A DNA stretch of 64,000 nt, from assembly GCF_001411555.2 (NCBI RefSeq), contig NC_049916.1:26430558-26494557 (forward strand). The letters are read 5' to 3'. The notes beneath the pieces were generated by a model. The model saw nothing but the letters and a program-made list of their open reading frames with translations, was not told the origin of the DNA and ran no database searches. The translations under genes were made by a program, and so were the position numbers. Positions within the stretch are counted from its first letter, which is position 1, and the number at the start of each line of letters is the position of its first letter. The stretch comes from Juglans regia (taxonomy: Eukaryota > Streptophyta > Magnoliopsida > Fagales > Juglandaceae). Shown here one piece after another: positions 1 through 14,800 of the stretch.

Positions 1-424
1 CTTCATTATAAGAAATTTTATTTGTAATATCTACTCAAAGATTATACATGTAGACTTTTTATTAAATGAAAAAAAAAAATATTTTATGAGAGATATTTTT
101 ATAATTTTAAAAATAAAATTGCTTAAACTTACATTACAGTTTCCATTTAAGAATTGTACATAATATTGCTCTTTTATTATTAATGCTGCATGTGGTTGGG
201 TCGATATATATATATACTAGGTTGGGAGCAACGTATAAAGCACGTTATCTAGTTGAGTAAATTAATTTTTTTATAAAAATAATATAGTTTTAAAAAAGAA
301 ATGATTAATGAATAATTTAATAAATGAAAACAAAAAATAAATTTTAACAAATATAGAAACAAAAAGTTATAATAATTAAAGGAAAGAGGCCAGTCCTTTT
401 GGTCTTGTTTAATACTACAGAGGA

Positions 425-455
425 CACGACCTCAGCCACGACCTCAGCCACGACC
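425..455. repeat. 12-bp tandem repeat, about 2.5 units
   Basis: The unit ACGACCTCAGCC is repeated head to tail and ends in a partial unit. It is a short GC-richer island in very AT-rich DNA. No gene is seen in positions 1-610. Confidence 0.75.
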
Positions 456-610
456 ATTGGAGATGAGTTAATAAATTGTTGATCAATGAATAAGATATGA
501 CTGTTAAGTATGGTGAATATCGAATTTGAGAAAAAGTTGTACTATCTCATAATATTCTTCCACAAGATTTTCTAAAAATGTATGAGCTATCTAAAAAATA
601 CAATTTAATC

Positions 611-1286
611 TAGGGTGTAACCGGTCTAGTTTTTTATAAAATCTATGACCGAACCGGTATGTATCGATTTTATATTTTTCAAAACCGATTACGCACCTGT
701 TACCCTCCTAAACCGGTACTTCCGATTTTACCGATTTCCGGTCCGGTCTGGTTTTTCAATTTTTTTAAAATGTAAATTTCACAATTTGTCATTAAAAATT
801 TGTTTATAAAAAAAAAAAAAAAATTGATTTAAAAAAAATTGTTTTATACTTTTATTAATATATTAGACTATATAATAGTATTAATATTAGACTATTGGTA
901 TAATTATAAATTATATATTAGTATTAGTTATAAACTTTTAGTGATTTAGTATTAACATTTTATGTAATAATTTATAAATTATAATAAGAAATTATTTCAT
1001 ATATGAATATATATGTTATATATAAAATTTCACATAAAAATTTATAATTATACATTATATATAAAATTTATATATATTAATATTTAATATATAAAAAATA
1101 TTTTATATAAAACTTATATATAAAAATATTATTTTTTATTTTTTTTAATCAACCGGTCCAATCCGGTTCGATCCGGTCCAAAAAATCCCGGAACCGGAAC
1201 CGGCCGGTTTTTACGTTTTAAAAACCGGTTCTGGACCAAAACCGGTCCGGTCCGGTCTGGTTTTTCGATTTGAATTTACACCCCTA
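611..1286 (-). mobile_element. hAT-type MITE, CCGGTCC-rich ends (copy A)
   Basis: A 676-bp element bounded by TAGGGTGTAA at the left and TTTACACCCCTA at the right, flanked by the 8-bp near-duplication ATTTAATC / ATTTAAAC (7 of 8 match). An 8-bp duplication and a TAGGGGTGTAA-type terminal repeat are hallmarks of non-autonomous hAT elements. About 150 bp at each end is packed with CCGGTCC/GGACCGG words, while the centre is almost pure A+T and non-coding. A second copy in reverse orientation lies at 53450-54165, which independently supports these boundaries. Confidence 0.85.
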
Positions 1287-1409
1287 ATTTAAACCATTAT
1301 CGGGTACATTAATATCGGATCTTCTAGTATAATTATATTTGAGAAAACCTTTATTTGATTTTGCTAAACCATCTCTCTTTCTATACGGTTCTAAGCAAGG
1401 CATGATGAT

Positions 1410-1541
1410 AATTGCAATGGAAAAATTTTTGCATCCGCCTACACCGGCACACACTCAATGCATTGAGTGTAAAAAAAAAAAAAAAATATGTGAAATGTGT
1501 GCCGGGTGTAGGCAGATGCATAGCAAACCCCAATCGCAATT
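1410..1541. repeat. Foldback / small MITE with long inverted repeats
   Basis: The two arms (from AATTGCAATGG through TGCATCCGCCTACACC, and the reverse-complementary right arm ending CAATCGCAATT) pair over roughly 50 bp with few mismatches. The loop holds the perfect palindrome CACTCAATGCATTGAGTG and a poly-A run. No coding capacity. It could be a small Mutator-like or foldback MITE; a transcript would form a long hairpin. Confidence 0.6.
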
Positions 1542-4500
1542 GGAGTAAAGTAACAAATTAAACATGACAAAAAGGTTTGCAATCATGGAAACGGTTTACG
1601 ATTTTCTTGTGTCAATCTAATGACCTAATAATTAATTAACTTATTAGATACTCTTGCCACAATTCAAATATGAAATAAGTGAAAAAGAGTCTTAAAAACA
1701 AAAAAAGAAGCACAAATTCATGTCTTTACTCCATCACCATGGCATTTCCTAAGAAATAAAAGGCAAAAAATTTGGGTCTCACCTCTTATGAGGGTAAAAT
1801 GATAAAGACTTTAATATTTTGAGAAGATAATAGTTTATATGATTTCCAAGATCCATGCCATAAGGGTCTTCTCTCCATGCATTTTCAAGGATTTTCATTA
1901 CTTGGTTATCCCTAAACGACTTAACATAACCAATTTCGTGCTTCCAACAAGAGAACACACACGTGATATACATTTGGGTCAGCCTTTTTTAACGAATGCC
2001 TCAAAATTAGTTTGGTTCATAAACTTTTTAAAAAAAAAAAGAAATCAACATCTTTTAAGTCCTAAGAAAATAAAACCAATAAAAAATTTTCAGTATTTAC
2101 AACATAAATAATAAAACATTTTATTTCTAGACAAAAATACCTTTTGAACAAGAAACAAACCAGAACTCAATATTTTAGCATCCATCACATTTCTATTTCT
2201 TTATTTCGTCATTTAAAATCCGAAGAAAACAACAATGCAACATTCAGAGTGCCAAACCTTCATTCCCTTTCCATTATCTCCAATTTGTCGAAAAGCATAC
2301 ACAGAGCAAGAAATATCACTAATTTCAAATCTTACATCCAGATCAAACCCAAAAAAAAAAAAAAAAAGACAATAGGAAACATTCAAAGAAGAAAAAAAAA
2401 GAAAAGAAAATTCTAAGTTTAATTCTCATGAACCAGACCACTGTGTGACGAAAAGAAGGTAAAGCAAACAATGAGAATCTTTAGAACTACCAAACAGCCA
2501 GCTAAAAGCAATGAAAACCGTAACAAGTAAAAAGTAAAGCATATCCAGAAATATGCTAGACCCAGCCCAACCCAGCTGCGAAAATCAAACAACCAGAAAT
2601 AAATGAAAATTAATTAATTAACACAGGCTCTCCAATGTAAATACAATCGGAAAAGAAAAAAAAAAATGAAAGTGACCCTCAGATTCAAACTCAACAAAAG
2701 CGATACAAGTGGAATGGTTGTAGTTCCCTAACCTTAGGTGATAAACCAGCATTTAAAAATAAATAAATAAAGGTTATCCCTACTAGTGCATTTCTTGCAA
2801 ATGATAATCTAACTATCCAAGCATAAACAAGAAATAAAATTTCAGAATTATATCAAAGGGATGATCACAGACTCCTCCACAGACTCATTCAAAAAAGAGT
2901 TTGACATCAACCTGAGAAACCTGTAACTACACATTACCTTCATCAGTACTAGACTAAATAAAGGCAAAACAAAGTATAGAAATAGAGTCACCACATATTT
3001 GACAGTAAACAAACTTCAAGCATAAAAACACTTGTTCAAGACCAAAATTTCAACCACCCTATGCCAAAACCGTAAGTAGCAAAAGTTCCATGACCATTCC
3101 ACAGTTGATAAACATAGCTGCAAGCTGTTCTTCTATGACTTATGTCCCAAACACTTGTAATTTTTTTTAAAAGACTCAATAGTTCAAGATGTCTCAGCCC
3201 GTAAAACTTGTAACTTTTTTTCTGCAACAGGCTACCAAAAAAAAAATGAAATTCATACATTTTTTTAGAAAACAAACATGCAAAAAAAAAAATCAGAAAC
3301 TTACACTTTTCTTCAAAAGCAACGAGAGAGAGACAGGAAAAACATTTTTTTTTTTCTTAAGGGGTGGTGTTGGTTCTCGGCGTTGGGCTTGCTCTGGTAG
3401 TGAGGCTCATGTTGCTGTGAGAAGTGTGACGGGGCTGGGCATGATCCCCAAATAACCAACCCTGCTTCACAACCATGAACGACCACCACTTCGGGACGTA
3501 ACTGCCCCAACTTTACTCACCTATATATTTGTAAACTCAAAGGTCCTTCATCAAAGCCATGCTTAATAGCATCTATTTTTCAATCAAGATAAGAAACATT
3601 TTTGCAGGTGAGAACCTAGAGCACGAGAATAGAGGCAATGTCAAGAAAATTGTATTGAAGAAAAAAGCCTATCTACATCTCCATCTTTAATTAAAGATGG
3701 ATTGGCATATCATAACAACACGCTCAGAAGACCCCCATCTTTGCGGAGAAAAATCGAACCAAGTAACAAAAATAGAATTAATTCAACAATGGAAGAAGAA
3801 CAAGAAAGCCAAGGATTCTTAAACAGGAGTTCACTCCCATGAAATAGAGAAGAAACCCTAACGAATAACTGAATTATATTTTGAAGGCCAAACAAATATG
3901 TAAAAAATAGAAACCCTAGAGCTTCCACATGCATCTGTATTACTATCAGGATATGGGGTTTGAATAGCACAAAATTATTACCATAATAAAGGGAATTTCA
4001 GAGAGAGAAAGGCACTCGCGAAGGGAGCGATAGAGATCGAGAACTAACCCTAGCCTCTGTCGATGATAATCACGCCAAAACGTAACCGCCTCAGTCTATT
4101 CTCAACTAGAACAATGTGTCTCACAGAGAGAACCAAACAAGGATTTTTAGGATTATGGAAAGCAAAAGCGGTAGAGAAAATTGGAACAAAATGAATTTTA
4201 GTTTCAGAATGGAGCTTAGGGTTTTGGTTTCGGGAGATATATAGAATGGAGTGAGTCGTGCTTGGATCGGCGTGATGGCAACGGCGACGCGAGTTGGAGA
4301 GGGGATGTGGGTCAGCATTTTGGGAGAGAGAGAGAGAGAAGACGAAAAAAATAGAGAATTGACCCACAAACAGAATAAAACCATTCCCTTCATTTCCTTC
4401 AGATGATTAAAAGACAAATATATCATTAAACTATCCAAAAACACATGCACTAACTTAATTAACAACAGAAGGCTAAAATTGGGATGAAAAACATAAACGG

Positions 4501-5833
4501 AAGAAAAAAATGGATGGACAAAATGCATTGTTCATTACTGTAGCTGGTTTGGTAGCCATTTAAAATAATAGAATAAATATTATATATATATATAAAAGTA
4601 GTGCTACATGTATTATATTTTAAATTTCAAATTTCATGATTTTCAGTAATTAATAACCAGCATGTAGATAAAGAAATTTATTGTAAATTTTTTTTTTAAA
4701 TACATTTAACATTTTCAATGCAATTAATAATAATGTATTACAAGTAGCTATGTACGTACAGTGATACCATCCAAAATAGATTGATAAGGATTTTGCATGC
4801 TAATAATTAGGATAAAATAATAAATAATGCTTGTACGTCCTCCTACCATTTTTATCACTGATTGATGCTAAAATAAAAACGTGGCAATATAAGTATATAT
4901 AGTATTTACAAATAATAAAGAAAGAAAGGAAAGAAATTAAGCAAGAAAATGTGCTCCCAACAACATTAATACAGTGATTCAACATTTTATGAGTGGAAAC
5001 AATCTTTTGAGACCATACTCTTGAGTAAAATATCAGCAATTTAACTAATTATACGTAGAAAAATTTTTTAAAGATGCGGTGCACGAGATCAATATATACT
5101 CTGCAGGAATAGATCCGAAGACCCTGTCTTTGAGAAGTTTCTGACACATTTAAAAAAAAAAAAAAAAGGACGATGACGACAAAGTTGGCGTGAAACTTAA
5201 GAGTAATGATACATACAGTCGTGAAATGCGTAAACGCCGTGCAGTCGCTTTGAAAAAGAGTGAAATCCACTATTAAAAAATTAATTTATTTTCATGTAGA
5301 TCTCATATTTATTCACTTTTTTTAAAACAACTACACAATATTTACATACCTACGACTGTAAGTATCATTTCTCGAAACTTAAATATTGTCCGAAGAAGGC
5401 GTTGGCTGTAATAAATTACTGCAAGGATACGATATGGCCCGAAATTATACGTGGTGAGAATTTCAGTGGCTGTAGTTTGGAACTAAAACAGTCTAAAACC
5501 AAGACAAAGTGATATGCCGTCTATATATACCGCTTTCCTCGGGTTGGGGGCTTACCCCTTGCATGTGTTTCTTCCCCCCCTACGTTTCGCCGTTTTAGGA
5601 CCAAAAGAAAAGAGTTATATAATATCAATCAACTAAACTATATAATCAAATAATACATTAGAAAGGAACAAAATTAACATAATGTACTCCAATTTCTGTA
5701 CAAAGAACCTCAAAAAAGAAAACGGAAATGTGAAAAGGGATTATTACATTTTCTTTTCTGTAGAACTAGTAACTTGATCTTGATCTTTTAATGAAAAGAC
5801 TAATACCCTTTATAGGCAGGTCTCACAATCTAT
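1542..5833. other. AT-rich intergenic region
   Basis: No convincing coding exon is seen on either strand over about 4.3 kb. It holds homopolymer A/T runs, short (GA)n and (TA)n tracts and the possible transcription unit described separately at 2400-4370. The last ~130 bp is presumably 3' flank of the DUF639 gene on the minus strand. Confidence 0.6.
2400..4370 (-). other. Possible transcription unit without a clear CDS
   Basis: Read on the minus strand, 4350-4000 looks like a plant 5' leader: a (CT)n pyrimidine tract, AAACCCTAA telo-box-like motifs and a change from GC-richer to T-rich intron-like sequence. A strong donor-like site (TATAG|GTGAGT) lies near 3522 on the same strand. None of the reading frames resembles a protein family I recognise. 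It could be a non-coding RNA, a gene with an intron-rich leader and a very small protein, or an eroded gene. Inference only. Confidence 0.25.
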
Positions 5834-8800
5834 CTAGACCTTGCCATTTTTCAGACTTCTTTCTGGTTTTTCTTGGTCCTTGGTTTCCTTCGTTTCAGTT
5901 TCTGATCTGGATTGATCTTCAGTACTGTCAAATGGTAGTACAACTACAGGGGCTGCAGGCACGGTGTCCCAACGCTCCTTCAAAAGAGTCATGAATCTCT
6001 TAACCATGTCCCTCCTGAACTCGAGCTCCCGTGTGAAAATATCAAAGAGAAGGAAGGCAAGGATATGCTTGAAGGGGAAAACAAGTAGAATGGTTGCAGA
6101 AGATAACAGCACCAGTGCAACCTCCATGGTTATCTGACAGAGTTGAGTTCAATACATTCGTTATTCATCATAAATCACAGCCAGAGTAGAGACTAAAAAC
6201 TTACAAAAGTTGCATTTTAAAAAAGTTCAGAAATAAAAATGTAACAAACTTAAGACAATCACACTATTTGTATCACTTTAAAAAATTATTAGCATGAATT
6301 CCAATCTTCATGTAGTCAGTCCTTCTAAGGGAGCCCGGACCAAAGCAACCACCGAACCTGTCCAACATGGCTCAAACATCTAGAAGCTCACTCTCAAAGA
6401 TGTGACCAACTCTTTTGATCCAAATGCACCACAAAATATACTTTTGTTTTCTCTTTTCGTCAATTTTCCAAGTGTTTGAATCATTTTAAGAATTTTTTGT
6501 CTTTTTCCAGCTCCTTTCATCCTCTCAACTTGAATTTACAGCTTTAGAAAACATATACAACTAATGCACTCTTTGAATTTACAGCTCCTTTCATCATATG
6601 CTAATTGTGGATAATTATTTGCTTTAAAGTGATATTAGTTGTCTTGCTTTCAATTATTTGTTCAGAACAAATATATCTTTGCACATGTAAATGAAAATAG
6701 ATTCGACTTGGAGATGAAACCAAACAGCAATAGATGCAAAAGGTTTGGAAAGTCGAGAAGAAGAAAAAATAAAACGTTTCAAGTGATAAAAAAAAGACTT
6801 GTATGTTATTGATTGCATCATTTTAATAAGTCCTCTCATGAGTGGTGGCGATGTACCTGAGGCTGACCCGAGAGGAGAATTGTACGTAGTTTTAGTAATG
6901 TGACATTAAGATTCTGCAGATAGCTCTCCACTTCCTGCATTGCATCTTTTACAGCTATAATTTTTTGAATAGTATTTGATGGAGGCTGATCACGGATAGT
7001 AACTTTCCCAAAAGATCTTCCCAGGCGACCTTGCTCCTTCAGTCCCTTCAATGTTAGCATTCCAGCTGCCATTACAATCAAGGCAAAGGGAACAAAATAT
7101 GACAGCAAGCCCCTGAAAACAAAATCAAAGTGGAGTTTTAAGTCACAATCAAAGAGTGGAAAAATTAAGGGTTTCTAGAATCATATAAGAAGAATAGTTG
7201 AGGCAAGAATCATAGTACTCCCTCCATCCAAAATGAACGGCTGAATTGACATGCACAAAATTTAGAAAAGCAGTCGATACTTTTTTTTTGATAGGTAGAA
7301 AAGCAGTCAATAATAAAATTTTGATCTTTTAAGATTTTAGAAAAACTTCTAATTAACTATGTGTTTTTCCTTGTATATGTTCCGTATACCCTCACCTAGC
7401 TTCTATTGATGTCAATAAAAACTTTACTTATAAAAAAAAAGAACTTCAGGAAAAGAAAAAGAAAATTAATGGTTTGACTTTTGGTATGGATACCAATCAT
7501 GAGATAATAAAACATACAAAATCGAGCCACTCATTATAAAGGAATAATATCTATAGTCAGTATCATCAAAGACAACTTTTTCCAACATTAGGAATGTCAT
7601 GTAGGCAAGAAACTCTCGGCAAACATTGCCTTGTAAATAGGAAACATAATCTATTTGCAAAGACATCTGCTATTTAAGATTGGAACGAAAAGGGTCTTTC
7701 ATTGTGAACTCTCACCAAGGAAAGTTTAGAATCAACATCTATTGCATCACTTGCATTTAGAAAAAGCTTCACTCGAACCATATTTAGAAAGAGAAATGAA
7801 CAGCCGCAGAATTCCAAAAACAAGAATCACCTTTAGATGAGGATATTTAATTTAGAAACTTCAGAAGAAATAAAATGTAATGACCAAGGGAAATCGCTAC
7901 CCACTTTTGTGCTATAACCCCAAAAAGAATAGTCAATTCAAAGCTTGATTAGAATCACTTATAAAACCCAGTTTCACCTAGTAAGTACCCAGTGAGGGAT
8001 CTAGTCCCCACAACTATCTTTATAATCCATCCATTGTATGTGAGTTATTAGTATTCCGAATGTAGGACAGAGGGGTGACAAACTCCTCCTCTCAAGTTTC
8101 TGATGTCTTCCTCAAGGTCATGTCATACAGGCTCCAGTATCACATGGCTGACTTCACTTGGTGGCACTGATAGCATATGTAATGACCCAAGGCAAGCACT
8201 AGTCACGTTTACTCTATAACCCCCAAAAAACTAGTTAATAGGAAGTTTACTCAGAATCACTTACAAAGCCAATTTCATGTAGTATGTAATCAATATGGAA
8301 CTTAGCACCCATGAATACCTTATAACCTACCTACTGAGGCTCCCCGACATTAAAAAAAAAAAAAAAAAAAAAATCAACCTACTCCATGTGAGTTATTCAT
8401 ACTTTTATTGTGTGGATTGGAGTATTTAACATAAAAGGCTTGAATTGAAGAAGGAAGGGGGGTTACAAATCCACAATAATAATAAGAAATCTATAGTTCG
8501 TTATCATGTAACAGTTAAGAACATGTAGCAACTATATCATTTCTTAAATTTGACTCAATTATGGTAAAATTGTGTACACAAGGTATAAAGCAAGGATTGG
8601 TATCATAATGATTCTTCCACGCAATGGATCTACCTGAAAATCATTGTATACGCAAATGCAAGAAAAGAAACAGTCATGTGTGGCTCTTCCCAGCGCCTAA
8701 GTTTTTCAAAATTCTTGGCGATTATTGTTAGAGGAAGCATAAGTTCCTGCATAAGAAAAATACAATACCGTACATCAAATTAGGATGCCATGATTCAATT

Positions 8801-11800
8801 TAAAGAGCACAAGATCTGGAATTTACCACATTATCACAACGTCAAAATCACATTATGCACATGAAATTTTGATATGCGATCTAATATGAATTAAAATGAT
8901 GATTTATCCAATATAGAGATGGGTAATTACTAATAATACCTCATATCTCAATAAAAAAAAATCCTTCATATTCACTCGTATAGGAACCTTAATCCAATTA
9001 AGCTTAAAGGATAAAATCAAGAACTTTAACATGATTGTTGTGACAGAGAACAGTTAGGACTATTTGTATAATATCTCTAAATTTCGTATTTAATCTTTGG
9101 CAACTGATTCATCGTCCCTTTCTACAATCAACCAAGTTTATGAGTGGCTACTCATGTATTTATAAAACGATGATACAATGGTTATTATGACACACCTTAT
9201 TAAAAAAAATGGTTATTATGACACACAATATGAGAAGCAAAAATTTACAAAACTTAACCTTTGATATATGGGGTTTTATATATCAATTATGGACTGACAT
9301 TTGATCACTGTGAAAAATGTAAGATCCATTTTTGGTTAAAATGTTGATCACAGTAATAAGGGTTGAATCCCAAGCAGAAACTTCATACCAGAAGACGTTT
9401 CAAACAATATCAAAGAAATTTTGTCCATCTAGAGGAGGACTCAGTCTTACTAGATTGAAATAATGCTTAGCAAAAACATGTCAGACTAAATGCAGGTAAC
9501 TTTAGCATAATCAAAGAGATGACTAAATTAGGTGTAGCAGAATCTGTCCTGATCCCATGAATTAGAAACTACTTGCAAGTAAGGAAGAATTAAAGGAGAA
9601 ATACAGAGGTATAGGACTATAAAGATACAAGTCAATTATCCAACCTTGAAAAGATCAATGTTACTTGGTATCCCCTTAAGCATTGCAGCATCAATGGTGG
9701 CTTGGGTTTTCTCAACATCATTGTATTTTTGTTTGCATGTTTTCGATGCCCTTTCTACAAGAGTCATATCAGCCACAACTAGGTTTTTACTCAGTACCAC
9801 TCCTTGTCTCACTGAAGAGGTTTTCCAGAAAGCAATTGAAGCACTAGAAACCCATGATGGAGATCTCATCCACTTCTGCAAGTAAACACTTCCATCTATG
9901 TCAAACACATGGTTACTACTCTCCAATACCTCCTCAGAAGGCCTTACCCCCCGAGTTGGTTGATTGCCTCCCTCTATAAGTTTTGTAATCAGTGGTCCAC
10001 CCCAATATTTTACAGCTAGAGTCTGGAAAACAACATGACCATAAGGTGCATATTCTAAATATGAGAACTGAACAAGTTTAGTGGGATCTTCTAATAACTT
10101 CCGCATAAATTGAAGGGCTTGTAGTCTGGCAATGCTATTAATGGCACCGGTGGTAGCTCGTCCCTTCCCTTTTTGAGCACCATACACATGAAGCAATGAT
10201 TCATCACCATCTTCAGGTCCATACTCATGTATGAACTTATGCAAAGCAATAACTTCACTTATAAAAGCATGCCATACATCTCGCCTCATTTCACCACCCA
10301 AGTCAACAAATTCCAGGACCCATAATTTCGACCTGAATAGAAGCAATAGAAAGACATTATTATAGTACAAAGGAGAGACATTTTATAATAGAACAATTTA
10401 GACCGAGATAAACACTTACACAAAATTAACATGAGTCATAAATGTTAATATAATCAATATCTAAACCTAAAACCTAGAAGTCAAATGAAATCAGAATCTT
10501 GATACATCCTTATTTTCATACCAGAACCCTAAGCTAGAAATTTGAGATGGGATGCACCAAACATAATTCAATTTATTTGATTTGCATTATGAGAGCATTC
10601 CTTATTGTAATTCCAGTATTGGCCCTCATAAACAAGGGATTCAAAATAAACTCCTTCTAAAAATTATTATAATCAAATATACCTAATATTGTTTCTAGAT
10701 GTCACATTATCGTTCAGAATTGGCTACTTTTTTATACATGCACAAGTCAGTCCACCAAGCGAGGTTGAAGTGGCCTACTCACTCAGTATCAGAGGTAATG
10801 GAGACAGCAGAGTCAAAAAGAACAGCTCCCAAAGGTCCAACTTTTGCTTTCTCTACACGTAGCCCATGCCTAGTAAGATCCAGTCTAATGGGATCTCTCT
10901 GCCCCAATAATCCAATTGCCTGCAACACATAATCGAAAGTTTATAGTTGGAGATAATGAGTGCTCCAACTAAACATGTAATCTGAATAAAGAGAACATGT
11001 TGTCTAGAACCACATACGTCATAAGGAAATATATAATTTCAGGATTTGATCTTTTGATCATATCCCAAATTATCTTGCTAACTTGGACAATACCACAGGC
11101 TTAAACCAGTTTTTTTTTTCTTACAAGTAAACACACATTAGGAAGTGCTAGAAGGAGGGGGCTTGAACCAACGAATTCAATACAAGTACAAATGAACAGG
11201 CAAATTTAATTTCTAAAGCTTTAAAGGACCGAACACATTACAATAGATTCAGCATAAATGAAATGAGGAACATGTAATACTCTTTGTATTAGGACATCAT
11301 CATGGCATATTCATGCCTTCTGCTAATGGCATTGAATAACTTTTGCACAATTAGTATTATAGTCAGCCATCTCTAAAAATTCCAAGCTTCTAAGTGTTAA
11401 GATCAAGCATAGTACTGCTTACTTAGTAATTACATTTTTTTACAAGTGTAAAAAAAAACAATTACAAGTGCTGACTACCGACTAGTCGATGCATAATGTT
11501 CAAATGACAAAAAAGTTGTCACGTGTATATGGCTTCATGCCTGGCTAATGAAATGATAAGACTCATGTAATTTAAAAGTCCTCTTATATTTAATAATATT
11601 ATATTAAAGAATTGTTAAATGAATATTATAGCAATATATACCATCAATGATAAAAAAGGAATTCATATGGAGGAACCCAGTTTTTCCATAAATGCCTGTT
11701 CAGCGAGTTAATGCTTTGTGAAACCTCTGTACCTCAAAATAGATTGCTTTATCAGTTAGAGTAAGTTTTCCTGGCCATGCCATATTATTCTCCCATTTAA

Positions 11801-14800
11801 GAACAGGCCGCTTGCTGCTGGAAGCAATGCATAAGATTCTCTCCTCATACAGCTGGGGATATTCTCGAATTTGGTAGGATCTCCGTCCTTCATGCACTCT
11901 ACACCAGAAACAGCACAAGTTTGAACACATTTTCAGATGAATAAAGCAAAACCATGCATTTCTTGTGGATGAGTAAAGGAAATCTACAATAAATGAAACA
12001 TCAGAGAAATTACAATTCATAAACGGAAAACATTACTTTTAACAGTAATGGCGACAGGAAATGGAGGGACTTTTCAAGTCCTTTATTTCCTAACCCAAAA
12101 GGCATAAGCTTTTTAAGAAGTATGCCTTAAACCTACTATCAAACTTTCTGCATTGATTGCTTGTCATTTAGTAAGAGTAACCACAAGACCATAAACATAA
12201 TGCACAAGATTAAGGCCTCGTTTGTTTTCACATCTCATCTCATCTCATCATTACAACTTTTCTAAATTCTCACACAAAATAAAATAAACAATTCAAAATT
12301 TTCAAATCCCAAAATAAAATAATATTAAAAAAATATATTCTAACAAGATTTTATTCAACTTTTAACTTTAATCTCAACTCATCTCATCTGCCAAAACAAA
12401 CAAGGCCTAAAAGAAAATCATGAAGCTCACTTGAGAAGTTCACTAATATAAGTCAGCCACACACTCAAAGAGATGCCCTCTTCATCACCAGCAAGTGCCT
12501 TGTATAGATTGTGCACTGTCGGCTGATCAGCTACACCAGAAATAGCAGGAGCTATACGAACAAAAGCTGCTTCTCTGACAAGTTTCCCCTACAATTCCAA
12601 CAAAAATTAAAATAAAATTGATCTGTTTCAACTTATCACTTCCCCTACATCCTGATGAAGAATCCTGATCACAATGGTCCTTGTCCTTAACCACAGTTCC
12701 ATCTATACGATAAACAGCAAGTGATGGTAATTTCAAAATTTTAGTTTAATCCCACTTTCCAGAATAAAACACCCCATCCTTCAAGATCTCACTTCCCATG
12801 CTTGAGAATAGCTGAAGGATGTAGGAAGTGAAGTGGAGGAGTTGAGACCTCGCCTATCATTTTTAATAAAAGAGTGACATGGTCAGTAGTACCATGTAAG
12901 ATTAGCTGCAACGGACAAGAACACCTAAAGATGAGGTCCTCTCCTAGCTAAGTTGGAATGTAGCAGTCAAACATAAACTACTATCTATGGGTCAAGTAAC
13001 TTAGAAAAGCAAGCTGCTTTGGACCTATCAAATGTGAGCTGATGAAAATGTGATGTTCCTCTCCAATCCTTCAATCTAATATAGAAGGATATCAGTTATT
13101 TCCTCAATGATCTCAAAATAGGATGGTGTTTATTATCTGCAGAGACATCAGCAATGTAAATAAAGGCCCATGCCATTCGGGATCTTACCTTACTCCTTTA
13201 GTGATTCTAAGTGGATAAAATTATCCAACTAGACACCAAAAGCTAAAAACACAAATGCCACTATGAGTCGGGAAGAAATTCTCAAAGCTTTGGATGGGTG
13301 GTTTAGCAAATAGATGATGATAGAAATGAACCTGAAAAGAAGCTTTCTCTGAAGCATTTACAAGCTCCTCAAGGTAAGGATTCTCCCATGCAACCATTGT
13401 AATGAATATCAGTCTTTGGAATGCCGGTTCCTGCAAGTGATCAAGATTTGTCCAAAAAAGAAGCAGATTTCTCAAGTCTAGTAGATTACACTTACAGAGA
13501 AATGAATAAAAACAACTCTCAGATTCCTGATAAACAAAAATTAAAGATCAACAAGATTATGATTGCAGAAGTTTTTTTTTTTTTGATAAGTAATAATTTT
13601 TATTGATGTGAATGAAATTAGGCAATGCCCAAGTACACAGGAAATATACTAAGAGAGGCACCTAATTACATTCTAATAGACTAGAAAGAAGATAAGAACT
13701 CATGAACATTCCCTCCCCTCAATACAATAGCAGAAAACCACTGGAAAATAGAGAATACAAAGAAGTTCCAGATTTCCCCCATTGCACGCTCCTTGTTATG
13801 ATTGCAGAAGTTACAACACCATTCAATAAAGCCTTAATCCGAACTTTCACAAATTTCTTGCTTTACATAGTGTTATTCTAAGGACTTAACTAGAGTAGCT
13901 AAGCCTCCATTATTTCCATTGATAGGACTTCAATAGAACAAATGGAAAAATTCTAGAAAATTGTATTCGAATAGTTTTAACACCAACACTACAAGCTTGA
14001 TCTAGCAGGAATACAGATCATGTTTCTATAAAACAACAATCACTTGGACAAAAAACAACACCGACACTATCATTCTAGCAATTAATGGAACGGTTGTTTG
14101 GCCACACCGATCTAGCAATTAATGTAATTGGATTTGTGATCTGTGTATGTTTATAAATAACCAAAAAAAATTCATAAAAATATAGATAGACATTTGCTAC
14201 TGCATGATCATGGCACACAAGCCTATCTGAGCCAATCGATGGGTATAGAAGAAAAGGTAAGATGTAAAGATCAATTTGGAATTAGTGTCACAAACCTTGA
14301 GAGAAGGATGAAGATCTGCATTATCCCTTGACAGGAACCTGAAGCAGCAATACTCGACCAAATTCCGGGCATCATTGTACAGAGATTCGGGAACAAGAGC
14401 TCTAAATATTTTCTGCATTTTTTGCCCAGTCAATCCATTCATCCTGCATATCTTAACTTCAGAGTCTCAAATCACAATTCCTTTATCAGTCCAATATGGA
14501 AAGCAAAACCAAGCAAGCTCTTGATAGAACAAAAGTAAATCACAAAACAAAATGGGGATGCATTTTTATGTTCTTTTATTACTATACGTTCTTTATGCTT
14601 ATTTTTAAAGTTCGCAGTTGCATCGTAGTTTGAGGAAAATAACCCTCCTTACATTTTATCTTATTTTTCCTCTATCAATATAAGTTCCAACTCTCTACTT
14701 ATCAAACTATTTAATTTCCAAATCTCATAAAAATTAAAAGTAAAAAATTTAAAAAAGTTCTAACATGTTAATTTAAAAAAGAATCACACAAGAGATGTTA

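Noticed and set aside
3313..3510. GC-richer minus-strand frame near 3.4 kb
   Set aside because: Ends in poly-Lys from an A-run and shows no domain. Only kept as part of the unresolved transcription-unit region.
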